Positions 7,592 through 16,128 of a stretch of 40,446 nt of DNA are shown here, one piece after another. The notes under the pieces were generated by a model. The model ran no database searches. It was given only the letters and a program-made list of their open reading frames with translations, and was not told where the DNA came from. How positions within the stretch are numbered: the first letter of the stretch is position 1; every line of letters starts with the position of its first letter. Location: contig CAYTVR010000033.1 of NCBI GenBank assembly GCA_964441245.1, forward strand, positions 1 through 40,446. Reading direction: 5' to 3'. A program made the position numbers and the translations under genes. The stretch is from JALZUU01 sp964441245 (GTDB taxonomy: Bacteria; Bacteroidota; Bacteroidia; Chitinophagales; Saprospiraceae).

Positions 7592-7703
7592 TGGCACGCA
7601 GATCTTACTGACTACTCAAATCACGCTGATTTTTCCCGCGATCAAAAGGCGCATTAGAAGAGAAATCTGCGCGATCTGAGTAATCAGTTAAATCAGTGTT
7701 CTA
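7592..7703. repeat. Imperfect inverted repeat, Bacteroidota intergenic type
   Basis: The 25-base arm at 7608-7632 and the arm at 7663-7687 (AAATCTGCGCGATCTGAGTA and on) are inverse complements with four mismatches. Weaker pairing continues outward to about 7592 and 7703. The loop is about 30 bases. The words ATCTGCGCGATCTGAGTAAT resemble a repeat often seen between genes in Bacteroidota. The rest of the 7507-7877 gap shows no gene. Confidence 0.65.
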
Positions 7704-7877
7704 GTACAACTTTTGAAGCTCTAAAATTCATGATATTTTTGAGTTTTTTCTATATATAGGATAAGTCTAGAAAAGTAAATGCATTCATATTAATTAAGGG
7801 GTTGAATGATCGAAGCTACTAAAATATATTTCAAAATCCTATTCCACGAATGACTTAACGACAAATGAAATTCCATA

Positions 7878-8681
7878 TCACTTAAAATTCCAAGACAATT
7901 GTATGGCATTTGGCGCCAATTGTAAACTTAGTGAGTTAGTCTCTTTCGCTCGGTGCAAATGAGGAATTAATACACCAATAACTGCACCTACCGCATATCC
8001 CGTAAGCACATCTGTAGGATAATGTTTTCCAGCTTTATATCGAAGATAACCAGTGATGGCAGGTATGCTTGCTGCGGTGAACCATACATAAGGTTTTAAT
8101 TTTGAATCGGGAAAATAATCAGAGAATACCTTGGCCGCAAAAAAAGAATTCGTTGCCGCAGAAGAAGTATGACCTGAGAAAAAAGAATAACGTGCAGTAC
8201 GCGATTGTTTTTTAGTTATAGGAGCCATTTCATTATAAACATAGGGCCGAGGACGTTTAGTGAATCGTTTGGTCAAGCCCGTTAGTCCACCAGTAATCAT
8301 CAATGCCTCTCCGTACATCAATACTATCGTTCCAAATTCTTTTCGAGTTTCTTTTTCTCCGATAAAAAGAAAAGGTAGCACATGACTTCCGATAGAAAAA
8401 ATATCGCTCAGATGACTAGCCTCGCTTGAATAATGGAAAGTAGCTTTTCTATCAAAACGATGGACATTAGCTCTGTCCATTCCTGAAACATCTTCAGTTT
8501 TCAGCCCCTCAAAATTAGCATTTAATAAAAGTGCTGTAGTGATGGTCGAGGTTCCTATTCCAAGATAAATAGATTCTTTTTTCCAATCAATTTCATATGG
8601 CGATTGTGCGTAAATATTGGTAGTCACGAGTACAAAAATAAAAAGCCATCTGAAACTAATATGTTGTAGATACTTTATCAT
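7878..8681 (-). CDS. PAP2-family phosphatase with signal peptide (paralog 1)
   Basis: The 267-residue protein carries all three PAP2 acid phosphatase motifs: KRFTKRPRPY, SFFSGHTSS (the H of PSGH) and GYLRYKAGKHYPTDV with the nucleophile His. A signal peptide ends near residue 25 (NIYAQ), and several hydrophobic helices lie around the active site. Relatives dephosphorylate lipid phosphates such as undecaprenyl pyrophosphate or phosphatidate at the membrane. It follows the beta-propeller lipoprotein gene by 55 bases on the same strand and so may be driven by the ECF-type promoter at 9871-9906. A second paralog with the same layout lies at 25347-26162. Confidence 0.9.
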   Translation of the reverse strand: MIKYLQHISFRWLFIFVLVTTNIYAQSPYEIDWKKESIYLGIGTSTITTALLLNANFEGLKTEDVSGMDRANVHRFDRKATFHYSSEASHLSDIFSIGSHVLPFLFIGEKETRKEFGTIVLMYGEALMITGGLTGLTKRFTKRPRPYVYNEMAPITKKQSRTARYSFFSGHTSSAATNSFFAAKVFSDYFPDSKLKPYVWFTAASIPAITGYLRYKAGKHYPTDVLTGYAVGAVIGVLIPHLHRAKETNSLSLQLAPNAIQLSWNFK

Positions 8682-8736
8682 TTTATTATGGTTTGTTTCT
8701 TATATTCTAATTTGATGAATAAATAATTACATGCGA

Positions 8737-9684
8737 TCAATTACAGATGCTAATTTTCTGTAACAATGGTTTTACATTTCCTTTTTCCTCACTCGATAAA
8801 TACAAATTACAACTGTCCATAAAAACAACTCCTTCTGTCTGACGACCCGATGGTATGGACAATTTCTGAAGTCTTCCGTCAAAAATATTAGGGAATTCAA
8901 AATCAGTGAATAAAAAAATATTTTCGTTTGAAAGTAAGGCGACTGTTTTTCCATCTGGGCTAATATCAGCTCCCGTAATCGCTCCTTCTTTCTTTTTAGA
9001 AGCTGTTGAAATTCGACCTATCAAACGAGCGGTGTGATAACCAGCATCGGAGGGTAAAGTATACATCTTAGTTTCTCCCAAAAAAGGATTCGATCGATCC
9101 TTAATGAAAAGATACAAGGACGTGCCAAAGACAAATATTCCTTCTACGTCAAATAAAAAATCGCTTTTATCTGGAGGAAAATCAAACTGATCTTCTAATT
9201 CAAAATGTATCGTCTCTGCGGTAACTGCATTTGAATTAGCCTCTTCCATATTTCCAACTTTATAAATCACCAGATCATTTCGATCATTGTCATTATTTCC
9301 AAAATCTCCAATATAAAGTGTCCCATCTTCGGAAAGCGCTAAATCTTCCCAATCCTCATTTCTTGCATCAGTCAGTAAAATCGAACGAGTCATTTGCCCT
9401 AAAGAATCCAATCCATATACAATTGGTTCTCCTCCACGATCATTATGACACCAGAATAAATTTTCACCGCTCGATTCTAAACCTGAGGCTTCGTTTAAAA
9501 CGGAAGGCAATATAGAAACGTTTCCTATTCCTAATTTAAAATCATCTTCAGCAGAAATAGAAAGATCATTTTTTGATTGACAACTATAAATTAGAAAAGG
9601 AATCAAAATAACCAACACTCCCAAGAGCTGGCTAACGTCAATGAAAGGTTGAAAAACGAAATGTTTAGAAGTTGGTGATTTCAT
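8737..9684 (-). CDS. Beta-propeller-like lipoprotein, unknown function
   Basis: A 315-residue protein with a long hydrophobic N-terminus ending in the lipobox LIYSC (Cys35). The mature part has repeated short beta motifs typical of propellers: NEASGLES, FWCHNDRGGEP, DWEDLALSEDG, LYIGDFGNN, FDVEGIFVFG, ITGADISPDGKTVALLS and RQTEGVVFMD. The NEASGL/HNDxG/DWEDL/GDFGNN set is a pattern I know from secreted Bacteroidota proteins without a defined role. It is probably anchored to the periplasmic or outer membrane face. An ECF-type promoter lies about 190 bases upstream; the PAP2 gene follows. Confidence 0.75.
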   Translation of the reverse strand: MKSPTSKHFVFQPFIDVSQLLGVLVILIPFLIYSCQSKNDLSISAEDDFKLGIGNVSILPSVLNEASGLESSGENLFWCHNDRGGEPIVYGLDSLGQMTRSILLTDARNEDWEDLALSEDGTLYIGDFGNNDNDRNDLVIYKVGNMEEANSNAVTAETIHFELEDQFDFPPDKSDFLFDVEGIFVFGTSLYLFIKDRSNPFLGETKMYTLPSDAGYHTARLIGRISTASKKKEGAITGADISPDGKTVALLSNENIFLFTDFEFPNIFDGRLQKLSIPSGRQTEGVVFMDSCNLYLSSEEKGNVKPLLQKISICN

Positions 9685-9870
9685 AGTTTTATTATTTTTT
9701 TAGTTATTAAACATAGCTCTCTAAAGTGAGCAGAGAGCGATTGCTCTCTACTCCGATTGTGGTTGTAACCGATATTAGGTTATTTCCGGCGCTATCTTAA
9801 ATTGGGTTTTAAAAACGTTTTGAACAGATTCCAAAAAAGGTAAACCCTCTTTGGACTTGGTTGTTATTTC

Positions 9871-9906
9871 CCTATACGAATGATATTTTTAAAATGGTTG
9901 CGTGGT
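9871..9906 (-). promoter_or_regulatory. ECF-type promoter P2 before the lipoprotein-PAP2 pair
   Basis: On the minus strand ACCACGCAACC (9906-9896) is followed after exactly 17 bases by CGTATA (9878-9873). The same ACCACGCAACC, 17 bases, CGTA arrangement occurs before the sigma factor gene at 11916-11882. The match in sequence and spacing suggests that the adjacent ECF factor reads both. The rest of the 9685-10008 gap shows no gene. Confidence 0.6.
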
Positions 9907-10008
9907 AAGTTTTATTTAAAAAACGGTCTCTTTTATAATGGGTAAACGCGAACAAATATCTTTCTTTCGAAGAGTCATGCTATTAAATAATCAAGTGTGT
10001 GTTTTCGC

Positions 10009-11316
10009 TTAGAATTTATATTTAAGACCTAATCGTAAACCTCTAATATTTGGACTACTCAAGCCTTTATTATTGTTAATACGCATTCGATAATAAGTAT
10101 GCAAATCACCACTCCAATGAGATGCAAATGGATATTCGATTCCAAATTTGAACAAAAGTTGATTCGATTGTATTCTTTGTTCTGCAATGGATTCGATAAT
10201 TGATAATTCCTCGTTATTCATCTCATTTTCGAATTCATATTCGATATCATGAGGCAATAAGTACAGAGAAGAAAAGCCGAGACCCAAATATGGATTTATC
10301 TTGTTATCAAGGAGCAGTAAATATTTCAAACCAATGCTATATTGAATGGTTCTTTGATTCAATTCAGCCTCTTCAAAGAAGAAATCATCACCAGGCGGAT
10401 TTACATCTGGAATACCAAATGCTTCCTCCAATTTGGCAGAGTTATAATTTATTGAAAAATAGTCTACCCCTCCAAACAAACGGAAGTGATCTGAAAATGA
10501 AATTTCCATTGTCGTGCCAAATGTTAGACCACTGGTTTCTGAAATTCCATTTTCTGTTGGTTTTACAGAACCTCCTGACACACCCAAAATAAATTGTTTT
10601 GGACGAATAGGATTTAAACGTTGAGCAAAGGTCTTTTTTCCTTCCTCCATTCGTTCAATTTCATTATTATTTTCAAGGATAAAAACATCTTTTAATAATG
10701 AAGCATTGAGGAAAGGTAGATTTAATGATTCGAATTGTATTCTTTCAAATGCTAATTGATTCTCCAACTTTTTTCTTTTTCTCTTTTTAATTTTACCCGC
10801 TATTAAATCGCTAGTAAATCCTATCTCGAGATTAGATAAATTGAATCTATTTTGATCCTTGAAAGTATTTCTTGTTTTTGCTGGTACTCGATTAAAAGTT
10901 GTACTACTACTCACAAAACGATCTTGAAGCATTTGAAGATCTAAAGATGTAATCACATTAGGATGAGCTTTGTAAATGTATCGAGTTTGGATTTCTTTTT
11001 TTATATTCGTCTGAAAAATAGTGTCTTGTTTATAAAGATATTTTGTTTGATAAATCGTATCTTTTTCTATCTTCCTTTTTTGCTCACTGATAAAGTCTTT
11101 ATTATTTTCCAACTGTTGATAAAACCAAAAATTTAAAATGGCTGAGGATAGTAACATCAGGCCTAAAAAAGGAATCCACCATAAAAAAGATTTCTTTGTT
11201 GATTTTTTTGGTTCCTCTTGTAGTTTTTCCTGCATAGCCGTCCAAGCCTCCTCTCGAAAAAGTGGTTCCTCCCGTCGCTCTAAATTATCTTTCATCGATT
11301 TTAAAAAATCATCCAT
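10009..11316 (-). CDS. Anti-sigma-like protein fused to an outer-membrane-type beta-barrel domain
   Basis: The 435-residue protein starts with a short charged cytoplasmic segment (1-41, with RREEPLFREEAWTAMQEKL), then one transmembrane helix (about 44-66, WWIPFLGLMLLSSAIL), then a basic coiled-coil-like linker. The last 200 residues (about 240-435) alternate like a small outer membrane beta-barrel and end in RLGLKYKF with the terminal Phe typical of barrels. It overlaps the sigma factor stop by eight bases, so the two are translationally coupled, as in sigma/anti-sigma pairs. One inner-membrane helix plus a barrel-like end implies an envelope-spanning sensor or a soluble barrel-like periplasmic domain. 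Function is inferred mainly from context. Confidence 0.7.
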   Translation of the reverse strand: MDDFLKSMKDNLERREEPLFREEAWTAMQEKLQEEPKKSTKKSFLWWIPFLGLMLLSSAILNFWFYQQLENNKDFISEQKRKIEKDTIYQTKYLYKQDTIFQTNIKKEIQTRYIYKAHPNVITSLDLQMLQDRFVSSSTTFNRVPAKTRNTFKDQNRFNLSNLEIGFTSDLIAGKIKKRKRKKLENQLAFERIQFESLNLPFLNASLLKDVFILENNNEIERMEEGKKTFAQRLNPIRPKQFILGVSGGSVKPTENGISETSGLTFGTTMEISFSDHFRLFGGVDYFSINYNSAKLEEAFGIPDVNPPGDDFFFEEAELNQRTIQYSIGLKYLLLLDNKINPYLGLGFSSLYLLPHDIEYEFENEMNNEELSIIESIAEQRIQSNQLLFKFGIEYPFASHWSGDLHTYYRMRINNNKGLSSPNIRGLRLGLKYKF

Positions 11317-11866
11317 TCTTATTCTTTTTTACTGCTCCTTTTTGTTGAAGCCATAATGATTTTAATTTGACTTTAGCTCGTGCTAAATTTGATTTAGAAG
11401 TCCCCACACTGATACCAAGCATCTCCGCTATCTCATGATGCTTGTATTCTTCCATCACGTATAAATTAAAAACCAGGCGATAAGCCGGAGATAATTGTTG
11501 AACAATTGGTAAAACATCCTCCTCTTGGTCTATAATAACTGGAGTGGTTAATTCAGTTTCATTTTCAAAGGGGATAAGTACCTGATGTTTTTTATGTTTT
11601 CGGAAATAATCAATAGCTGAGTGAATAATAATTTTTCTCAACCATGGTTTGAAAGGATAAGCAGAATCATATTTATCTAAATGCTGAAATGCTTTTAAAA
11701 ATCCATCATTAAAAACCTCTTCCGCTTCTAGCCTATTACTAGCGTATCGAAATGCAAGGCTTAAGCCATAACCATAAAAATGTTGGTATAACTTACGCTG
11801 ACTTTGCCGATTCCCATCTCGACAGCCTTCGATAATTAGTCGGAGATTAATATTTTCACTTTTCAT
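11309..11866 (-). CDS. ECF-family RNA polymerase sigma factor
   Basis: The 185-residue protein has sigma region 2 (about 25-90, with EAEEVFNDGFLKAFQHLDKYD and FKPWLRKIIIHSAIDYFRK) and region 4 (about 120-170, with LSPAYRLVFNLYVMEEYKHHEIAEML and GTSKSNLARAKVKLK). This is the standard two-domain ECF layout without extensions. It directs RNA polymerase to stress- or signal-specific promoters. It is the first gene of a two-gene unit with the membrane-anchored anti-sigma-like gene. An ECF-type promoter lies 16 to 50 bases upstream, so it probably activates itself. Confidence 0.93.
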   Translation of the reverse strand: MKSENINLRLIIEGCRDGNRQSQRKLYQHFYGYGLSLAFRYASNRLEAEEVFNDGFLKAFQHLDKYDSAYPFKPWLRKIIIHSAIDYFRKHKKHQVLIPFENETELTTPVIIDQEEDVLPIVQQLSPAYRLVFNLYVMEEYKHHEIAEMLGISVGTSKSNLARAKVKLKSLWLQQKGAVKKNKNG

Positions 11867-11881
11867 TGTTTATCTATCAGT

Positions 11882-11916
11882 CAGTACGACTAAAAAGAAT
11901 AAAAAGGTTGCGTGGT
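11882..11916 (-). promoter_or_regulatory. ECF-type autoregulatory promoter P1
   Basis: On the minus strand ACCACGCAACC (11916-11906), a 17-base spacer and CGTACTG (11888-11882) lie just before the sigma factor ATG at 11866. The AACC / CGT pair resembles ECF -35 and -10 elements. An 11-base identical copy with the same spacer occurs at 9871-9906. Self-activation is common for ECF genes. Confidence 0.6.
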
Positions 11917-12028
11917 GATATTTTCATTTAACATTTAATTGGTTTTCCGTAAAGCTTAGAGATTTTTTTGAAAGAGAAGATAGAAAAATTTAATTCCAAA
12001 ATGTACCTTAGTGTAAAACTATTGAACC

Positions 12029-12553
12029 ATGAACTCATACGCACTTCCTCTTTTTTATCGTTTTCTATTTTTATGTTTCCTTCTTTCCAATTCCTATTCC
12101 ATTTTCAGTCAAACTGAAAACTCACAAAAGCAAACCCTTTTTATTGAAGCTGGTGGTACATCACCCTATTACTCCCTCAATTATGCTCATCGAATTTTAG
12201 CTGGTGAAAAAGTTACTGGATATCTAAGAGTGGGTGGTTCTGCTTGGGGAAATGGGGTAGCTTTTCCTGGAGGTTTTTCTTTTTTATGGGGAAAAAATGA
12301 TCATCATCCTGAGTTGACCTTGGTTATGTCTCCTTACTTTGAAGGTGCTCGTTTTTGGGATCGTGATCAATCAGACCTATTACTCGATTTAGTCCTTGGT
12401 TTGGGCTATAGATATCAACCGGATGACTCTTCTTTTTTTGTTGGAGCTGGTATTTATCCTTATCTTCGATTGGACCCTACTCAAGAAACCGTTTCAGAAA
12501 AAAAGGCAGATTTGCGGATTAGAATTGGTGGGAATCTGGGGTGGTTCTTTTAG
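12029..12553 (+). CDS. Small secreted protein, probable beta-barrel
   Basis: A 174-residue protein with a signal peptide ending near SIFSQ (about residue 29). The mature part is rich in Gly, aromatic residues and alternating strands (GGTSPYYSLNYAHRIL, GYLRVGGSAWGNG, LGLGYRYQPDDSSFFVGAGI) and ends in GGNLGWFF with terminal Phe. This pattern fits a small outer membrane beta-barrel. No family is recognised. It is divergent from the sigma factor gene. Confidence 0.6.
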   Translation: MNSYALPLFYRFLFLCFLLSNSYSIFSQTENSQKQTLFIEAGGTSPYYSLNYAHRILAGEKVTGYLRVGGSAWGNGVAFPGGFSFLWGKNDHHPELTLVMSPYFEGARFWDRDQSDLLLDLVLGLGYRYQPDDSSFFVGAGIYPYLRLDPTQETVSEKKADLRIRIGGNLGWFF

Positions 12554-12580
12554 GGTATCCCGACCTTCAGTTGCCATAAC

Positions 12581-12599
12581 GGCGATATTGGATATTGCC
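12581..12599. promoter_or_regulatory. Operator-like palindrome before the XRE gene
   Basis: GGCGATAT (12581-12588), TGG, ATATTGCC (12592-12599) form an inverted repeat with one mismatch, 16 bases before the ATG of an XRE regulator. The placement fits an autorepression site. AAAAGGAT (12605-12612 region) is a possible ribosome site. Confidence 0.4.
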
Positions 12600-12615
12600 C
12601 TTAAAAGGATTATTT

Positions 12616-13189
12616 ATGATTAGTAAAAAAGTTAGACAACAACGGGAAATCCTGGGCTTGACCCAATCTGATTTGGCAGAGCGGACGAACTTGTCTGTTC
12701 GAACCATACAAAGAATTGAATCGGGAAAAAGCGTTCCTAAAGGACATACTTTGAACGTATTGTCCACTGCGTTAGGAATCGATAAACTAGCATTGCAACA
12801 AGGGAGCCAAAAGGAAGTAGGCATCAATCAAGAAGAAAATTTAAGACTCCGAATAATCAATTTATCTGCTTTATGTTTTATGTTTTATAGGTATTCCATT
12901 CGGGAATATATTGGTTCCTCTATTTCTTTGGAAAAGAAAAACTCATAGATCTATTGTGGACGAAGTAGCTAGAAGGATGATTAATTTTCAAATTATTTGG
13001 ACTTTAACCCTTGCTTTACTTTTAGTGATTAGTCCATTTTTACAAGATTTTTTTCCTGAAAATTTCACACTTATCTTGGTCGTTAGTTGCTTAGCTGTTG
13101 GTCTCAACCTCTTCTTTATTATTAAAACGGCTTTGTCCCTTTCTAGCGAGGAATATGATGTTTTACCTTTAAAATTGCGATTTTTATAA
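12616..13189 (+). pseudogene. XRE-family regulator with DUF4870 membrane domain, frameshifted
   Basis: The first part encodes an XRE helix-turn-helix (KVRQQREILGLTQSDLAER, NLSVRTIQRIESGKSVP). It should continue into a DUF4870 membrane domain, which is present but in the next frame (IPFGNILVPLFLWKRKTH, then RSIVDEVARRMINFQ and two hydrophobic helices). Removing one T from the TTTT run at 12883-12886 restores one 190-residue frame across INLSALCFMF-IGIPFGN. As read, the first frame stops at 12948 after 110 residues, and the second half has only internal starts. It may be a true pseudogene, a slippage-controlled gene or a sequencing error. The ATG at 12616 was chosen because it begins the helix-turn-helix domain. 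Confidence 0.8.
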
Positions 13190-13272
13190 AAATTGTCACC
13201 TTATTGTCGCCTCCATGTCCTGTTCTGAAAGGCTTTTAATGCTCATTTTTGCCTAGAACAAATCCTAATAAA

Positions 13273-14244
13273 ATGAGAATTTTTAAAATAATTTCCTTCA
13301 GTCTTCTGGGACTAATTGTCCTATTGGCCATCGGCACTTTTATTTTTGTTAAACGGGCATTTACTCCAGATCCTAATTACTTAGAATTGACCGAATCAAG
13401 TGGAATGATTCCCATCCATTGGTCAAAATCTGAGTACAGTGATATTGCGGCATTGTTACTCCCTGTAAAGTTAGAAGGCATTCCAAAGACATTTTATGTA
13501 CAATTCGATACCGGAGCACCCAGTTCTCGTTTTTATAAAAATACAATACTCACAATTCACGAAAAATATCCCAATCAAATAGCTGTTGATTCGACTGCTA
13601 AAAGGATAAGTCAAAGCTTTCAATTGGGAGAAATGCGAGTTCATTCTGATCAGATGAGAATTGATGATGGTGGAGTGAAGGAAATAGATTGGAATGATAC
13701 TACTTCCATTATTAAAATTGGAACATTGGGTGCTGATATAATAGACAAGAAAATAACACTTATCGATTTCAAAAATCACTATTGTTATTTTGGAGAAAAG
13801 GTTCCTGATTTACAACAAGAAATTCAATTTCACAAGCTAGTTTACAAAAGTCGACGCACCTTATTTCCTGCAGTTATTGAAGGTAAAAAAGGAAACCTCA
13901 TGCATGATACGGGCACCAGTGGTTTTGAGCTAATCACCAATAAAAAAACTTGGGAAAAACTGGCTAAAAAAGGAGCAGAACCAGAAGAAGCCTTCAAAGT
14001 AAAGTCATGGAAAAGACAGCTGACTGCCTTTAATATTGCTTCCGATAAAAATATTGTTTTTCCTGCTACAACAATTGACCTTAGCCAAGTCACTTATATT
14101 GAGGGTGCTTCTTTTATGCAATCGGCTATCGTTCGGATGACTAGATTAGGCGGTATGATTGGCAACGAAGTCTTCATGGGAAAGACCTTAATTCTAGATT
14201 GTAGAAATAAAAAATACGCGCTCATTGAATCAAGTAATCCTTGA
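13273..14244 (+). CDS. Membrane-anchored bilobal aspartic protease-like protein
   Basis: The 323-residue protein has an N-terminal transmembrane helix (about 8-27), then two homologous lobes. Each lobe carries an Asp-Thr-Gly motif: DTGAPSS (Asp79) and DTGTSG (Asp212). Each motif is followed by a second-loop pattern (LGADIIDKKITLIDF and IGNEVFMGKTLILDC). That is the organisation of pepsin-like two-domain aspartic proteases in one chain, uncommon in bacteria, where single-lobe retropepsin-like proteins are usual. The bulk is probably periplasmic. The start is the ATG at 13273; in-frame upstream codons are not conserved-looking. Proteolytic activity is inferred. Confidence 0.7.
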   Translation: MRIFKIISFSLLGLIVLLAIGTFIFVKRAFTPDPNYLELTESSGMIPIHWSKSEYSDIAALLLPVKLEGIPKTFYVQFDTGAPSSRFYKNTILTIHEKYPNQIAVDSTAKRISQSFQLGEMRVHSDQMRIDDGGVKEIDWNDTTSIIKIGTLGADIIDKKITLIDFKNHYCYFGEKVPDLQQEIQFHKLVYKSRRTLFPAVIEGKKGNLMHDTGTSGFELITNKKTWEKLAKKGAEPEEAFKVKSWKRQLTAFNIASDKNIVFPATTIDLSQVTYIEGASFMQSAIVRMTRLGGMIGNEVFMGKTLILDCRNKKYALIESSNP

Positions 14245-14298
14245 AGGCTTTTAAGCTGAAATAGAAAATTGTAAAGAGTGATGGATTTAAATACAATA

Positions 14299-14318
14299 AT
14301 GGAACAATTATTGTCCAT
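14299..14318. promoter_or_regulatory. Near-perfect palindrome upstream of the histidine kinase gene
   Basis: ATGGAACAATTATTGTCCAT is an inverted repeat with one unpaired base, 44 bases before the kinase ATG. It may be a regulator binding site. No known motif is recognised. Confidence 0.3.
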
Positions 14319-14361
14319 ATGTAAGTTAATTATAATGAATGATGGCTTCTAATTAATCTTT

Positions 14362-16128
14362 ATGACAAAATCCCCAACTACGTCTTTATCAAATTCTCTT
14401 TTTGCTCAAGCAAAAGAAGTCATAAAAACATCGGTAGACCAGGGGATTGAACTCACTCACCAAGCGATTACTCAAGCACAAGAGACCAAAAATTTTGAGC
14501 TACAATTTGATATCATCTTATTCCTATCTAAAGCCTATCGCTTACAAGGAGAAGCATTTCCATGCATTGAAAATTTAAATAAAGCTTATCGAATTTTAAA
14601 TCGACAATTTCCTAACGATCATATAAGACTATCCCTTATTTATCGAGAATATGGAAGTACTTATGCCGATTGTATGGACAATAATTCTACTGCTTTAGAT
14701 TATGCTTTGAAAAGTCTTAGTCTCAATAACCCAGAATTAGAAGGCACCCTACACAACAATATTGGTTGTATGTACTCTAACCTAGGTCAGTATGACAAAG
14801 CACTAGCCTATTTAAAAAAAGGAGAGAAATTATCCATTGAGGGAAAAGACCATCTTACGCTTATTTTTATTTACGAAAATTTTGGTGAAATGTATCGAAA
14901 GCAGGGAGATTTCTCATCTGCTATTCAACACTATAATAAAGGAATTAAAGCCTCCAAAGTGGCTAGTCAACATTCGGACGATCATCGGTCTATTAGCTAT
15001 ATTTACTGTTACAATTTAATAGGATTGGCTACCCTATACTTAGAAAAGAATCAACTAAATTTAATTCCAGATTTAATTCAAGAGATTTGTGATCTTTCCA
15101 AAAAATATAAGCTCCAAAGCTGTTGGTCAGAAGCTGCTATTATTAAAGGTGAATTACTTTTAAAAAATAATCAAGAAGATTTATATATCGCACTTTTTAA
15201 TGAATCCTTTCAATTTTGTACAGAGAATAGCTTATATGCTGACAAAGAAACTTGGTTAAACAACATGATCGTTTTATGCGAAGCCAAGTCCAATTACAAA
15301 GAGGCATTGCATTTTAGTAAAATGCTCATTGAGAATAAAAAGGATCAAGAAACTAAAACCAAATCTTTTGATATTTCGAAAATTTTAGAAAACAAAGAAT
15401 CAGAAATTTTAGTTCTAGAAAATAAGAATCGCGCCATCCGATTACAACAATATCAACTGGAACAATTTGCTTACATTGTTGCTCATGATCTCAGGACTCC
15501 TCTTTCTAACATCTCCAATTTTATTGGTTTATTTTCTAAAAAATACAGAGATCAAGTCGATGATCAAAATAAATATTTTCTAGACCTTGTATCTGAAAAT
15601 TCGCAAAAGCTACATCTAATGCTAGATGAACTGCTTCTTTACATCACCGTCAATAATATCAAAGGAGATATTCCATGGACCAACGTAGAAAACATTTTAA
15701 CAAAAATAGGTCAAAAGCGCGGAGAGAATTTTGAGGATAAAAAAGGAAGCTTAGAATTCACCTCCTTACCGGAAATAAAAATGCATCCATCGCATCTAAA
15801 AATTGTTTTGGATCAAATGATCAAAAATAGCTTAAAGTTTTCTAAAAAAGATCAAGATGCCAAAATCAAAATTGAAGTCATAAAAAGTGAAGACGAATTT
15901 CGTATTCGTGTAATCGACAATGGTATTGGCATCAAAAAAGAATATCAACAACAAATTTTTGATTTATTTAAACAACTAGATAAAATCAACTATACTGGGA
16001 TAGGAATGGGATTAGCCATTTGTAAAAAAATCATTACGCTATATGGTGGTGATATCAAAGTTTCTAATAATGATTGGGATGGAACTACATTCGAATTTAA
16101 TATCCCTAAAAAAGATAAGCTCAATTAA
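14362..16128 (+). CDS. Soluble TPR sensor histidine kinase
   Basis: The 588-residue protein has TPR-type helical repeats over about 10-320 (for example LHNNIGCMYSNLGQYDKALAYL and YENFGEMYRKQGDFSSAIQHY), a coiled coil (about 335-368), then a kinase core. The H box is FAYIVAHDLRTPLSN (His375), the N box DQMIKNSLKFSKKD, and the G boxes VIDNGIGI and GIGMGLAI. No transmembrane helix or signal peptide is visible, so it should sense a cytoplasmic or protein partner through its TPRs. No response regulator gene is adjacent, so it is an orphan. Its TAA stop lies within the TTAA end of the mobile element beginning at 16125. Confidence 0.9.
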   Translation: MTKSPTTSLSNSLFAQAKEVIKTSVDQGIELTHQAITQAQETKNFELQFDIILFLSKAYRLQGEAFPCIENLNKAYRILNRQFPNDHIRLSLIYREYGSTYADCMDNNSTALDYALKSLSLNNPELEGTLHNNIGCMYSNLGQYDKALAYLKKGEKLSIEGKDHLTLIFIYENFGEMYRKQGDFSSAIQHYNKGIKASKVASQHSDDHRSISYIYCYNLIGLATLYLEKNQLNLIPDLIQEICDLSKKYKLQSCWSEAAIIKGELLLKNNQEDLYIALFNESFQFCTENSLYADKETWLNNMIVLCEAKSNYKEALHFSKMLIENKKDQETKTKSFDISKILENKESEILVLENKNRAIRLQQYQLEQFAYIVAHDLRTPLSNISNFIGLFSKKYRDQVDDQNKYFLDLVSENSQKLHLMLDELLLYITVNNIKGDIPWTNVENILTKIGQKRGENFEDKKGSLEFTSLPEIKMHPSHLKIVLDQMIKNSLKFSKKDQDAKIKIEVIKSEDEFRIRVIDNGIGIKKEYQQQIFDLFKQLDKINYTGIGMGLAICKKIITLYGGDIKVSNNDWDGTTFEFNIPKKDKLN

